Source: an uncultured Gammaproteobacteria bacterium (lineage in GTDB: Bacteria; Pseudomonadota; Gammaproteobacteria; Steroidobacterales; GCA-2729495). From it: a stretch of DNA of 7,191 nucleotides. Of this stretch, positions 1 through 6,278 are shown piece by piece. Every line of letters starts with the position of its first letter. Position 1 is the first letter of the stretch. The notes under the pieces were generated by a model. The model worked only from the letters and a program-made list of their open reading frames with translations. It was not told the origin of the DNA and ran no database searches. The translations under genes were made by a program, and so were the position numbers. The DNA lies in assembly GCA_937958785.1 (NCBI GenBank), contig CALGMY010000239.1:1-7191 (forward strand), given 5' to 3'.

Positions 1-2076
1 CGCCGGTACCTGGACTACGGCGTGTTCAGCTCGTTGCGGGAGATGAAGGCCCTCATCGAGGCCGAGGTTGCGAAGAAGGAGTTCCGGGGCAACCTGAAGC
101 TCGGCCCCGGGGGCATCCGGGAAATCGAGTTCATCGTGCAGGCCCTCCAGCTCGTGCGGGGCGGCACCGTCGCCACGCTGCGCGAGCGGGAAATCCGCAA
201 GGCCCTGCCGGCACTGGTGCGCGCCGGCTGCCTGCCGGAGCAGGATGCCGCCGAACTCACCGCTGCCTACCGCTACCTGCGCCTGGCGGAGAACCGCATC
301 CAGGCACTCCATGACCGGCAGACCCACGACCTGCCCGCCGACGCCAGCGACCAGGGCCGGCTCGCCCGCGCCATGGGCTGTGCGGACTGGAATGCCTTCC
401 TCGCCGAGCTCAAGGTGCAGCGGGACGTCGTCGCCCGGCACTTCCGCGACATCGTCTTCCGGGGCTCCAACGGCGCCGCTGCGGACGAGACCGCCGCCAT
501 TACCCCGGCAGGCGCGGACAGTGCCCTCCAGCAGGTCTGGCTCGAGGATGCCGCCCCCGAGGTGCAGCGCGGGCGCCTGGCGGCTGCGGGCTACGCCGAC
601 CCGGACGCCGCCCTCGAGCGGGTGCGGCGCCTGCGGGAGGGCGGCCTGCAGCAGCGGCTCGACCAGCCCGGGCGCCAGCGTCTCGACGCCCTGGTGCCCG
701 CCGTGCTGCTCGCTGCCAGCCGGCAGGCGGAGCCGGCCCGTGCGCTGGACGGCATGGTGCTGGTACTCGAGGCCATCGGGCGCCGCTCCGCCTACTTCGC
801 GCTGCTGAACGAGAATCCGCCCGCCCTGGAGCGGCTCGTGGGCATCTGCTCGGCCAGCGAGTTCCTGGCCCGGCTCGTCGCGACCCACCCGCTGCTGCTC
901 GACGAGCTGCTCGACCCGCGGGTCTTCGAGCAGGCCCCGTCCCGGGACGAACTCGCCGCCGATCTCGCCATGCGGCTGGAGCGTGTCGCGCCCGACGACG
1001 TGGAGGCCCGCCTGGACGCCCTGCGCAATTTCCAGCAGGCGGCCACCTTCCGGGTGGCGGTCGTGGACCTCACCGGCGTGCTGCCCCTCATGAAGGTCAG
1101 CGACCGGCTGACGGATATCGCCGAGCTGGTCCTCGAGGCCGCACTCGGCATCGCCTGGGCCGAGCTCGCGGCCCGCCACGGCGAGCCCCGCTGCGTCGTG
1201 GACGGGGTGGCGCGGCCCGCCCGCTTCGCCATCGTGGCCTACGGCAAATTGGGCGGACTCGAGCTTGGCTACGGCTCCGACCTGGACCTGGTGTTCCTCA
1301 ACGACTCGGGGGGCGAGCAGCAGCAGACCGACGGCGTCCAACCCGTGGAGAACGCCGTGTTCTTCTCCCGGCTCACCCGCCGGGTGATCAGCATCCTCAC
1401 GATGCACACCACCTCGGGCAAGCTCTACGAGGTCGACATCCGGTTGCGGCCGAGCGGGCAGTCCGGCCTGCTGGTATCCAGCCTCACGGCCTTCGACCTC
1501 TACCAGCGCCAGGACGCCTGGACCTGGGAGCACCAGGCGCTGCTCCGGAGCCGGGCCGTGGCCGGCGACCCGGGTGTCAAGGCGGCCTTCGAGCAATTGC
1601 GCGTGAAGGCGCTCACCACCTACGTGCGCCGCGAGAACCTCGCCCGGGAGGTGGCGGACATGCGCCAGCGGATGCGCACGGAACTCTCGAAGGGCACGCC
1701 GGAGCTGCTGGACGTGAAGCAGGACCCGGGCGGCATCACCGACATCGAGTTCCTGGTCCAGTACCTGGTGCTCCGGGAGGCGGGCAACTTCCCGGACCTG
1801 GTGCGCTGGTCCGACAACATCCGCCAGCTCGAGGGGCTGGCGGCCCACGGCATCCTGCCGGCGGCCGATGCCGGCGCGCTGGCCGACGCCTACCGGGCGT
1901 ACCGGCAGCGCATGCACCACCTGAACCTGGCGGGGGCCCCGGGACTCGTGCCCCGGGCCGAGGTGGCCTCGCTCACGGACGCGGTGATCCGGCACTGGCA
2001 GGCGGTGTTCTATACTGGGACTCCGGAAGCCCAGAGCCCCGAAGCACCCCAGACCCATGGTCACTCCAAAGACTGA
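1..2076 (+). CDS. glnE: Bifunctional glutamine synthetase adenylyltransferase/adenylyl-removing enzyme, 3' part
   Basis: GlnE attaches AMP to, and removes it from, a tyrosine of glutamine synthetase in response to PII, tuning nitrogen assimilation in the cytoplasm. The frame is open from base 1, reading RRYLDYGVFSSLREMK, a segment that follows the N-terminal deadenylylase nucleotidyltransferase core. By comparison with ~950-aa family members, roughly 280 N-terminal residues lie outside the window. Seen here: the end of the deadenylylase half with LGPGGIREIEFIVQ (about 100-140); the C-terminal adenylyltransferase core with AYGKLGG and GYGSDLDLVFL (1267-1299), giving the GS...DxD metal site at codons 1279 and 1285; a probable third acid in YEVDIRLRPSG (Asp at 1435); and a second GGITDIEFLVQ block (about 1730-1760), so both halves of the duplicated architecture are represented. 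The C-terminus ends in a Pro/Glu-rich tail that overlaps the next gene by 20 bp. The GTG at 22 is internal, not a start. No frameshift is seen. Confidence 0.96.
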   Translation, partial: RRYLDYGVFSSLREMKALIEAEVAKKEFRGNLKLGPGGIREIEFIVQALQLVRGGTVATLREREIRKALPALVRAGCLPEQDAAELTAAYRYLRLAENRIQALHDRQTHDLPADASDQGRLARAMGCADWNAFLAELKVQRDVVARHFRDIVFRGSNGAAADETAAITPAGADSALQQVWLEDAAPEVQRGRLAAAGYADPDAALERVRRLREGGLQQRLDQPGRQRLDALVPAVLLAASRQAEPARALDGMVLVLEAIGRRSAYFALLNENPPALERLVGICSASEFLARLVATHPLLLDELLDPRVFEQAPSRDELAADLAMRLERVAPDDVEARLDALRNFQQAATFRVAVVDLTGVLPLMKVSDRLTDIAELVLEAALGIAWAELAARHGEPRCVVDGVARPARFAIVAYGKLGGLELGYGSDLDLVFLNDSGGEQQQTDGVQPVENAVFFSRLTRRVISILTMHTTSGKLYEVDIRLRPSGQSGLLVSSLTAFDLYQRQDAWTWEHQALLRSRAVAGDPGVKAAFEQLRVKALTTYVRRENLAREVADMRQRMRTELSKGTPELLDVKQDPGGITDIEFLVQYLVLREAGNFPDLVRWSDNIRQLEGLAAHGILPAADAGALADAYRAYRQRMHHLNLAGAPGLVPRAEVASLTDAVIRHWQAVFYTGTPEAQSPEAPQTHGHSKD
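2011..2016 (+). promoter_or_regulatory. Possible sigma70 -10 hexamer inside the glnE 3' end
   Basis: TATACT differs from the TATAAT consensus at one position and stands out in very GC-rich coding sequence, about 40 bp upstream of the zinc-finger gene start. No TTGACA-like -35 is seen at 16-18 bp spacing (the nearest resemblance, CTGGCA, is only 10 bp away), and there is no TG extension. It is at most a weak internal promoter for the zinc-finger gene and hldD, and may simply encode the Tyr-Thr of GlnE. Confidence 0.2.
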
Positions 2077-2281
2077 GCGCCCGGCCGCGGAACCTGCGCT
2101 GATCCAGCCCAACGCCGAGAACCACTACACCGTGACGCCGGCGGACCTGCCGCTGTCCTGTCCGATGCCGGGCATGTACCTCTGGAACTCCCACCCCAAG
2201 GTCTACCTGCCCATCGAGGCCGACGGGCACGCCAAGTGCCCCTACTGCGGCGCCAGTTTCACGCTCTCCCGCGGGCGGTGA
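2057..2281 (+). CDS. Small CHCC zinc-finger domain protein (zf-CHCC, NDUFS6-like fold)
   Basis: A 74-aa protein whose C-terminal half is a zf-CHCC domain (Pfam zf-CHCC, the family that includes the mitochondrial complex I accessory subunit NDUFS6). The zinc ligands are visible: Cys35 (LSCPMPGM), His46 (SHPKVYLPI) and Cys61/Cys64 (CPYCGASF). The first ~25 residues are polar, Pro/Glu-rich and probably disordered. The family is small and soluble, and its bacterial role is not settled; no complex I genes are nearby to suggest a respiratory link. The ATG at 2057 is the only start that keeps the whole domain, since the next Met (37) falls after the first ligand. It overlaps the end of glnE by 20 bp in another frame and has no convincing Shine-Dalgarno, so translation may depend on ribosomes finishing glnE. 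hldD begins 19 bp downstream. Family assignment is firm; function is unknown. Confidence 0.9.
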   Translation: MVTPKTERPAAEPALIQPNAENHYTVTPADLPLSCPMPGMYLWNSHPKVYLPIEADGHAKCPYCGASFTLSRGR

Positions 2282-2300
2282 GTGCCCTGCCGGCGGCCGG

Positions 2301-3242
2301 ATGATCATCGTCACCGGCGGCGCCGGCTTCATCGGCAGCAACCTGGTCCGGGCCCTCAACCGGGCCGGCCACGCCGACATCCTGGTCGTGGACGACCTGC
2401 GGGATGCCCACAAGGTCCTGAACCTCGCGGACTGCCGGATCAGTGACTACCTGGACCTGCACGAGTTCGCCACGCGCATGGCCGCCGGCGAGACCTTCGG
2501 CGCCCGCATCGAGGCCATCTTCCACCAAGGCGCCTGCACCGACACCACCGAGTGGAACGGCCTCCTCATGATGCGGCTGAACTACGACTACTCGCGCCAG
2601 GTGCTCGGGTACGCGACGACGGTGCGTGCACCCCTGGTCTATGCCTCGTCGGCCGCCGTGTACGGCACCGGCAAGGAGTCCCGGGTGGACGACGACTGCG
2701 AGCGTCCGGTGAACGTCTACGCGTTCTCGAAGCTGATGTTCGACCGGCACGTGCGCCGCGTTTCCGGGACGTTCCGGGCGCCGGTGGTAGGGCTCCGCTA
2801 CTTCAACGTGTACGGCCCGGGCGAGCGCCACAAGGGGCCGATGGCGAGTGTCATCCACCACTTCCGGGAGCAGCTGAAGTCGGGGGACGAGATTCGCCTC
2901 TTCGCCGGCTGCGACGGCTACGCCGACGGCGAGCAGGCGAGGGACTTCATCCACGTGGACGACGTGGTGGCCGTGAACCTCTGGGCCTTCGAAAAGGCCG
3001 CCAGCTCCGGCATCTACAACGTCGGCACCGGGGAGGCCTGCACGTTCAACGACGTGGCCCGGGCGGTGATCGCGTGGCACGGACGGGGCCGCATCGGCTA
3101 CATCCCGTTCCCGGAGCACCTGAAGGGCAGCTACCAGAACTACACCCGGGCCGACCTCACCGGCCTCCGGGCCGCGGGCTACACCGGCGGCTTCATGCCC
3201 GTGGGTGAGGGCGTGCGGCGCTATCTCGACGCGGTAGCCTGA
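2301..3242 (+). CDS. hldD: ADP-L-glycero-D-manno-heptose 6-epimerase
   Basis: HldD (also RfaD/WaaD) inverts C6 of ADP-D-glycero-D-manno-heptose to give the L,D form that heptosyltransferases add to the LPS inner core; it acts in the cytoplasm with tightly bound NADP. The 313-aa length matches the family (about 310). It is an extended short-chain dehydrogenase/reductase: Rossmann loop GGAGFIGSN at residues 6-14; an acidic/basic stretch VVDDLRD near 29-35; the family-typical HQGACTDTTEWNG at 75-87; Ser116 in YASSAAVYG; the catalytic pair Tyr140/Lys144 in YAFSK; and Lys178 in GERHKGPM. Tyr140, Lys144 and Lys178 fall at the same numbers as the E. coli catalytic residues. ARDFIHVDD (about 213-221) and YNVGTGEA (about 238-245) are further family blocks. 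The start ATG opens directly on the beta strand of the nucleotide-binding fold; only a weak GGCGGCCGG purine patch precedes it. Its 3' end overlaps the convergent glycosyltransferase gene by 22 bp. Confidence 0.97.
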   Translation: MIIVTGGAGFIGSNLVRALNRAGHADILVVDDLRDAHKVLNLADCRISDYLDLHEFATRMAAGETFGARIEAIFHQGACTDTTEWNGLLMMRLNYDYSRQVLGYATTVRAPLVYASSAAVYGTGKESRVDDDCERPVNVYAFSKLMFDRHVRRVSGTFRAPVVGLRYFNVYGPGERHKGPMASVIHHFREQLKSGDEIRLFAGCDGYADGEQARDFIHVDDVVAVNLWAFEKAASSGIYNVGTGEACTFNDVARAVIAWHGRGRIGYIPFPEHLKGSYQNYTRADLTGLRAAGYTGGFMPVGEGVRRYLDAVA

Positions 3243-4471
3243 CCCGTCGTACCCGCCAGGCGGGCGAGGCGGTCGATGACGTCATTGCGCCGGTCCATCA
3301 CGGCCAGTTCCCGCTCCCGGGCTGCCTCGAGGTTCCTTCCCATCGCCTGCCGGTCCGCGAGGATTCCCCGCAGGGCGAGGGCGGCGTCGTCCACCGAGAC
3401 GGCACCCCGCGGTGCCGCGGCGAGGGGCCGGGCGATGCCGAAGGCCTGGCAACGGGCCGCCAGTCCCGGCTGGTCCCAGAAGAAGGGGTAGGACAGCATC
3501 GGCACCCGGTTGAAGATGGCCTCGTGGGTGGAATTCAGCCCGTGGTGGGTGACGAAGACGTCGGCTTCGCCCAGGACGGACCACTGGTTCACCCGCTTCT
3601 CGACCCGCACGTTGGTCCGCCGCAGCCGCTCGCCGTGGGTATCGGCGGCGTCCGAGCCGCCGAAGCTGATCAGGGCCGCGAGGTCGGGCTCCCGGGCCAC
3701 CGCGTCCGCCAGCGCCGCCATGGCCGCGAGGGCCTCCGCGGCGTAGTACCGCCAGACCACCGTGCCAAACGAGATGTAGATGCGCCGGCCCCGGGTCCGG
3801 GCCGGGAAGCAGGTGGGTGGCGGCCGCCGGCGCGGGGTCTCGAGGTACTCGGTGGAGGGCAGGCTGCCGAAGAAGGCGACGGGCTCGAAGGCCAGCCGGT
3901 CCGCGTCGGTGAGGTACTCGGGCGGCTCGCAGTAGATGTTCAACGTCGTGCTCAAGTTGTTCACGTAGGCGAAGGGCGAGGCGTCCTCGAGCCCGTGCCG
4001 GGTCCGCAGCCGCTCCACCGCCGCGTGGCAGGCGGGCGCGATGGCGACCCGGGGGTCGGTGGCTAGCTGCCTCAGGAAGGGCCCGGGCGTCACGTTGTGT
4101 CCCGCGCACACGTTGATGCCGGGCACCCCGAGCTCCCGCGCGACCAGCCGGCCGATCACCGCGAAGGTGTCGTAGACCACCAGCGCGGGCTGCAGCGGCC
4201 GGACCGCCGCGACGATGTCGGCGCCGAAGTGCCCGGCGAAGCTGACGTAGCGGCACGGTACCGGCCGGGACTCACCGTCGGCGGCTTCCAGGGGCCAGGC
4301 ACTGAAGAGGTCCTCCAGAACGCCGCCCGCCGACTCCACCTGGGGCTGGAACCGCTGGTGGGTGTAGACGTGGACTGCGTGGCCCCGCCCGTGAAGCCCC
4401 CGGACGATCGGCAGGAGGCGGCGCAGGTGCCCCTCCTCCGGCATGCAGAAGACGACGACGGGTCTGCTCAT
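3221..4471 (-). CDS. GT1-family (UGT/macrolide-type) glycosyltransferase
   Basis: A 416-aa GT-B glycosyltransferase of CAZy family GT1, predicted to move a sugar from a nucleotide donor to a small lipophilic acceptor in the cytoplasm. The N-terminal acceptor domain opens with VVVFCMPEEGHLRRLLP, placing His15 at the usual GT1 catalytic-base position. Asp101 in VVYDTF fits the acid that pairs with it. The C-terminal donor domain starts with IYISFGTV (Ser234-Thr237) and carries the donor signature from about 295 to 334: QWSVL, then THHGLNSTHEAIFNRVP (His309/His310 to Pro324), ending at Trp332-Asp333-Gln334, where Asp-Gln normally contacts the sugar. No signal peptide or membrane segment is seen. 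It is the last gene of a minus-strand operon, 26 bp after the methyltransferase, with only a weak ribosome site. Known GT1 acceptors include macrolides, carotenoids, sterols and flavonoids; donor and acceptor cannot be told here. The LPS gene hldD adjoins on the other strand, but this is not a typical LPS core transferase. Confidence 0.9.
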   Translation of the reverse strand: MSRPVVVFCMPEEGHLRRLLPIVRGLHGRGHAVHVYTHQRFQPQVESAGGVLEDLFSAWPLEAADGESRPVPCRYVSFAGHFGADIVAAVRPLQPALVVYDTFAVIGRLVARELGVPGINVCAGHNVTPGPFLRQLATDPRVAIAPACHAAVERLRTRHGLEDASPFAYVNNLSTTLNIYCEPPEYLTDADRLAFEPVAFFGSLPSTEYLETPRRRPPPTCFPARTRGRRIYISFGTVVWRYYAAEALAAMAALADAVAREPDLAALISFGGSDAADTHGERLRRTNVRVEKRVNQWSVLGEADVFVTHHGLNSTHEAIFNRVPMLSYPFFWDQPGLAARCQAFGIARPLAAAPRGAVSVDDAALALRGILADRQAMGRNLEAARERELAVMDRRNDVIDRLARLAGTTGQATASR

Positions 4472-4497
4472 CGAGGTGGTCCGGGCCGTCAGTGTCG

Positions 4498-5217
4498 TCA
4501 GCGGGGGCGCCGGGGTTCGGTCGACAGCACCGCGTCGTGCTCGCCGCCGCTCCTGCGCAGCACCGTCAGCCCGGTGCCAAAGGGCAGGTCCAGCAGCTGC
4601 AGGCCCGGGTCCCGGCGCAGCTCGTCCATGTAGTGCTTCACGTCCACGTCGTAGCGGCGGTCGGGGCCATAGATGCCCGACGGCTTCAGGATCATGCTGT
4701 CATGGAACAGCACGATGGCCCGGGGCGCCAGGCGGCCCGCGAAGGCCTCGTAGTCGAACCGGGCCTGGTCGGCCGTGTGGTAGCCGTCGATGAACAGCAG
4801 TCCGATGTCGTCCAGTGCCGCATAGGCGGGCGTCGTCACGAACTGCTGGGTGGTGACCAGGTGGTGGCGCACGTTACCCAGGCCGAAGGTGCGGAAGTGG
4901 GCCTCTGTCCGCGCGGGATCCTTCCAGAAGTCGTCGGCGAGGGACGGGTCGATGAAGGTGACTTCGCCGCCTTCCAGGTTGTCCTGGCAGCCCCGGGCGA
5001 TGACCAGCGGCACGAAGCCCCGCCAGGACCCGATCACCACCGCCCGCGCGGGGCGCAGCAGGCGCGCGAAGGCATAGTAGAGCCAGCCGAGGCCGAGGTT
5101 CAGGTCCTCCAGGCGCTGGTTGTGGCCCATCCGGCGCAGTTCCGGGTGGGCGTATACCCGGCCGATCCAGGCGGTGAGTTCGGCGGCATCGGCCAGGGCG
5201 GGCTGAACGGCGTTCAC
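4498..5217 (-). CDS. Class I SAM-dependent methyltransferase (Methyltransf_24 type)
   Basis: A 239-aa protein with the fold and C-terminal signature of the Methyltransf_24 group of SAM-dependent methyltransferases; many relatives act on sugars or natural products. The glycine-rich SAM loop is VVIGSWRGF (60-68). An acid at the end of beta-2 is Asp90 in VTFIDPS. Residues 139-174 hold the strongest match: LLFIDGYHTADQARFDYEAF, then IVLFHDS, with Asp144, His147, Asp155, His172 and Asp173 as likely metal or active-site residues. The acid that normally opens motif I (E/D-x-G-x-x-x-G) is Val61, which is unusual. The start is GTG at 5217, preceded by AAGGG eight bases upstream inside the DUF1838 gene, whose stop lies four bases away, so translation is probably coupled. 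A soluble protein, no signal peptide. It is likely to modify the same acceptor or sugar as the downstream glycosyltransferase, by operon position only. Confidence 0.85.
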   Translation of the reverse strand: MNAVQPALADAAELTAWIGRVYAHPELRRMGHNQRLEDLNLGLGWLYYAFARLLRPARAVVIGSWRGFVPLVIARGCQDNLEGGEVTFIDPSLADDFWKDPARTEAHFRTFGLGNVRHHLVTTQQFVTTPAYAALDDIGLLFIDGYHTADQARFDYEAFAGRLAPRAIVLFHDSMILKPSGIYGPDRRYDVDVKHYMDELRRDPGLQLLDLPFGTGLTVLRRSGGEHDAVLSTEPRRPR

Positions 5218-5221
5218 CGCG

Positions 5222-6199
5222 TCAGCCCTTGCGCGGCGGCGCCGGCGTCATCTGGGTCACCCAGGTCTCGAAGGTGGTCATGTTGGGGGACTCCCACTTG
5301 TCCGGGGCCTTCAGGAACTTCGGGTAGTGCTTCGCCGTGTAGTCCTGGATCTTCCCGGGCAGCTCGTGGGGGCCCGCCAGGCTGAAGATGCGCGTGTTGT
5401 AGATGAGGCGCCCGGGCGCGTTGTCCATCAGCATCCAGGGGATGAACGGCGCCTCCTTGAACCAGGCGCTGGTGCTGTAGGCCTTGGCCGTGGACGGGTC
5501 GGCCAGCTCGGACATCCGGGCATGGATCTGGAAGAGTTCGGAGGTCTTGTACCACTCGCCGATGTATTCCCGCGGCCACTGGTCCCGGGTGAACGGCGAC
5601 GGCCAGCGGGTGTGCACGTTGAAGGTGACGATCACCCGGTCACCCTGGACCTCCCAGGGCAGGATGAACGGGAACTCGACGGTCTCCTGCTTTCCAGCCT
5701 CGCCGAAGGTCTGCTTGAAGGTGGTGGCGTAGTGGGAGTTCACCGGGTCGTTGTTGGTCGGGTAGACCTTCACCGTCTCGCCCGTCAGCGGGTTCTGCCA
5801 GCTCTCCAGGATCGCGCCGGTCTTCAGGTCGGTGTAGTAGGAGATCTCCCGGTGCAGGTTCTCGTAGCGCCCGTCCGGCAGGCGGGTGACCCGGCTCATG
5901 CCGAAGCCCTCGTAGCCGAACAGGGGCAGGTTCTTCTGGTCGGGACCGGTGGCCGCGACGACGTCGCCCTTGTAGTAGCCGCAGGTCTCCCGGCCGTCGA
6001 GGGCGGCGACGAGCTTCACCCAGGCCTTCAGGTTGTCCTCGGGCTTCGTGAAGTCGAAGCGGAGCGGGTCCCCCCCGTCCGGCGTGGCGGCCACGGCCAG
6101 TCCACCGGTGAGGCCCGCGCCCACCAGGGCACCCGCGGTGCCGAGGGCCTGGCGCCGCGACAGCAGGAAGGGCAGGGGATTCCGGTTGGCGAGCGACAC
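5222..6199 (-). CDS. Tat-exported DUF1838 family protein
   Basis: A predicted 325-aa exported protein of the DUF1838 family, whose function is unknown. From the chosen start the N-terminus has a twin-arginine signal: SRRQALG (Arg15-Arg16), a hydrophobic Ala/Gly/Leu stretch at 18-37, and a likely cleavage near AVA-A (35-38). The mature part carries conserved-looking blocks: FDFTKPEDNLKAWVKL (48-63), PLFGYEGFGMSR (92-103), REISYYTDLKTG (117-128) and ESWQNPLTGE followed by TNNDPVNSHY (132-157). The Tat signal implies folding, perhaps with a cofactor, before export to the periplasm; no cofactor motif is evident. The frame stays open to 6400, but GTG at 6199 is preferred because GAGGT (6209-6205) sits five bases upstream and the Tat motif falls at normal depth. 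GTG at 6211 (329 aa) is an alternative without a ribosome site. First gene of the three-gene minus-strand operon. Family call fairly sure, role unknown. Confidence 0.87.
   Translation of the reverse strand: MSLANRNPLPFLLSRRQALGTAGALVGAGLTGGLAVAATPDGGDPLRFDFTKPEDNLKAWVKLVAALDGRETCGYYKGDVVAATGPDQKNLPLFGYEGFGMSRVTRLPDGRYENLHREISYYTDLKTGAILESWQNPLTGETVKVYPTNNDPVNSHYATTFKQTFGEAGKQETVEFPFILPWEVQGDRVIVTFNVHTRWPSPFTRDQWPREYIGEWYKTSELFQIHARMSELADPSTAKAYSTSAWFKEAPFIPWMLMDNAPGRLIYNTRIFSLAGPHELPGKIQDYTAKHYPKFLKAPDKWESPNMTTFETWVTQMTPAPPRKG
5226..5230 (-). promoter_or_regulatory. Ribosome binding site of the methyltransferase gene
   Basis: Minus-strand AAGGG lies eight bases before the GTG at 5217 and inside the last codons of the DUF1838 gene. 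It supports the GTG start, and with the 4-bp gap it suggests translational coupling of the two genes. Confidence 0.55.
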
Positions 6200-6204
6200 G
6201 GTGG

Positions 6205-6209
6205 ACCTC
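6205..6209 (-). promoter_or_regulatory. Ribosome binding site deciding the DUF1838 GTG start
   Basis: Minus-strand GAGGT lies five bases before GTG 6199. The other in-frame starts (GTG at 6211, ATG codons near 6280 and 6400) lack such a site or would bury the Tat signal behind a long arginine-rich extension that also overlaps the esterase gene. This is the main reason for choosing 6199. Confidence 0.6.
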
Positions 6210-6250
6210 ACGGACGTAAGCTTCGGGGTTGCTAGGTTAGCTGAATCCGG

Positions 6251-6266
6251 GCCCCGCCAGCGGGGC
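6251..6266. repeat. Perfect GC hairpin in the esterase leader
   Basis: GCCCCG-CCAG-CGGGGC forms a perfect six-base all-GC stem with a four-base loop, ending 12 bases before the esterase ATG. The only SD-like purine run upstream of that ATG (GGGG, 6262-6265) is in its 3' arm and would be paired in the RNA, so the hairpin could limit translation. It is not followed by a T run on either strand, so it does not look like an intrinsic terminator. Confidence 0.55.
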
Positions 6267-6278
6267 GAAAACCTGCCC

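Larger units (their letters stand above)
6200..6278. promoter_or_regulatory. Divergent intergenic region between the DUF1838 operon and the esterase gene
   Basis: This 79-bp gap must hold the start signals for at least one of the two divergent units. It contains the DUF1838 ribosome site, a relatively AT-rich patch (about 6215-6247) with a small inverted repeat GCTA-GGT-TAGC (6231-6241), and a strong hairpin at 6251-6266. No convincing -35/-10 pair was found on either strand. The short length means the two promoters, if both lie here, would overlap or share regulators. Confidence 0.5.

Noticed and set aside
2259..3119. A 286-codon minus-strand open frame opposite hldD
   Set aside because: hldD on the other strand has every catalytic residue, and the antisense product has no recognisable fold or ribosome site.
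4492..5385. A 297-codon plus-strand open frame antisense to the methyltransferase and the DUF1838 3' end
   Set aside because: It lies opposite genes with clear family motifs, shows no recognisable domain, and is expected by chance because stop codons are rare in such GC-rich sequence.
5327..6235. A 302-codon plus-strand open frame antisense to the DUF1838 gene
   Set aside because: Its composition is Gly/Val/Arg/Leu-rich without any motif, while the opposite strand has a Tat signal and conserved DUF1838 blocks. It is a shadow frame.
6033..6278. N-terminal extension of the esterase frame
   Set aside because: It would bury the lipoprotein signal sequence behind 82 low-complexity residues and run antisense through the DUF1838 signal peptide.
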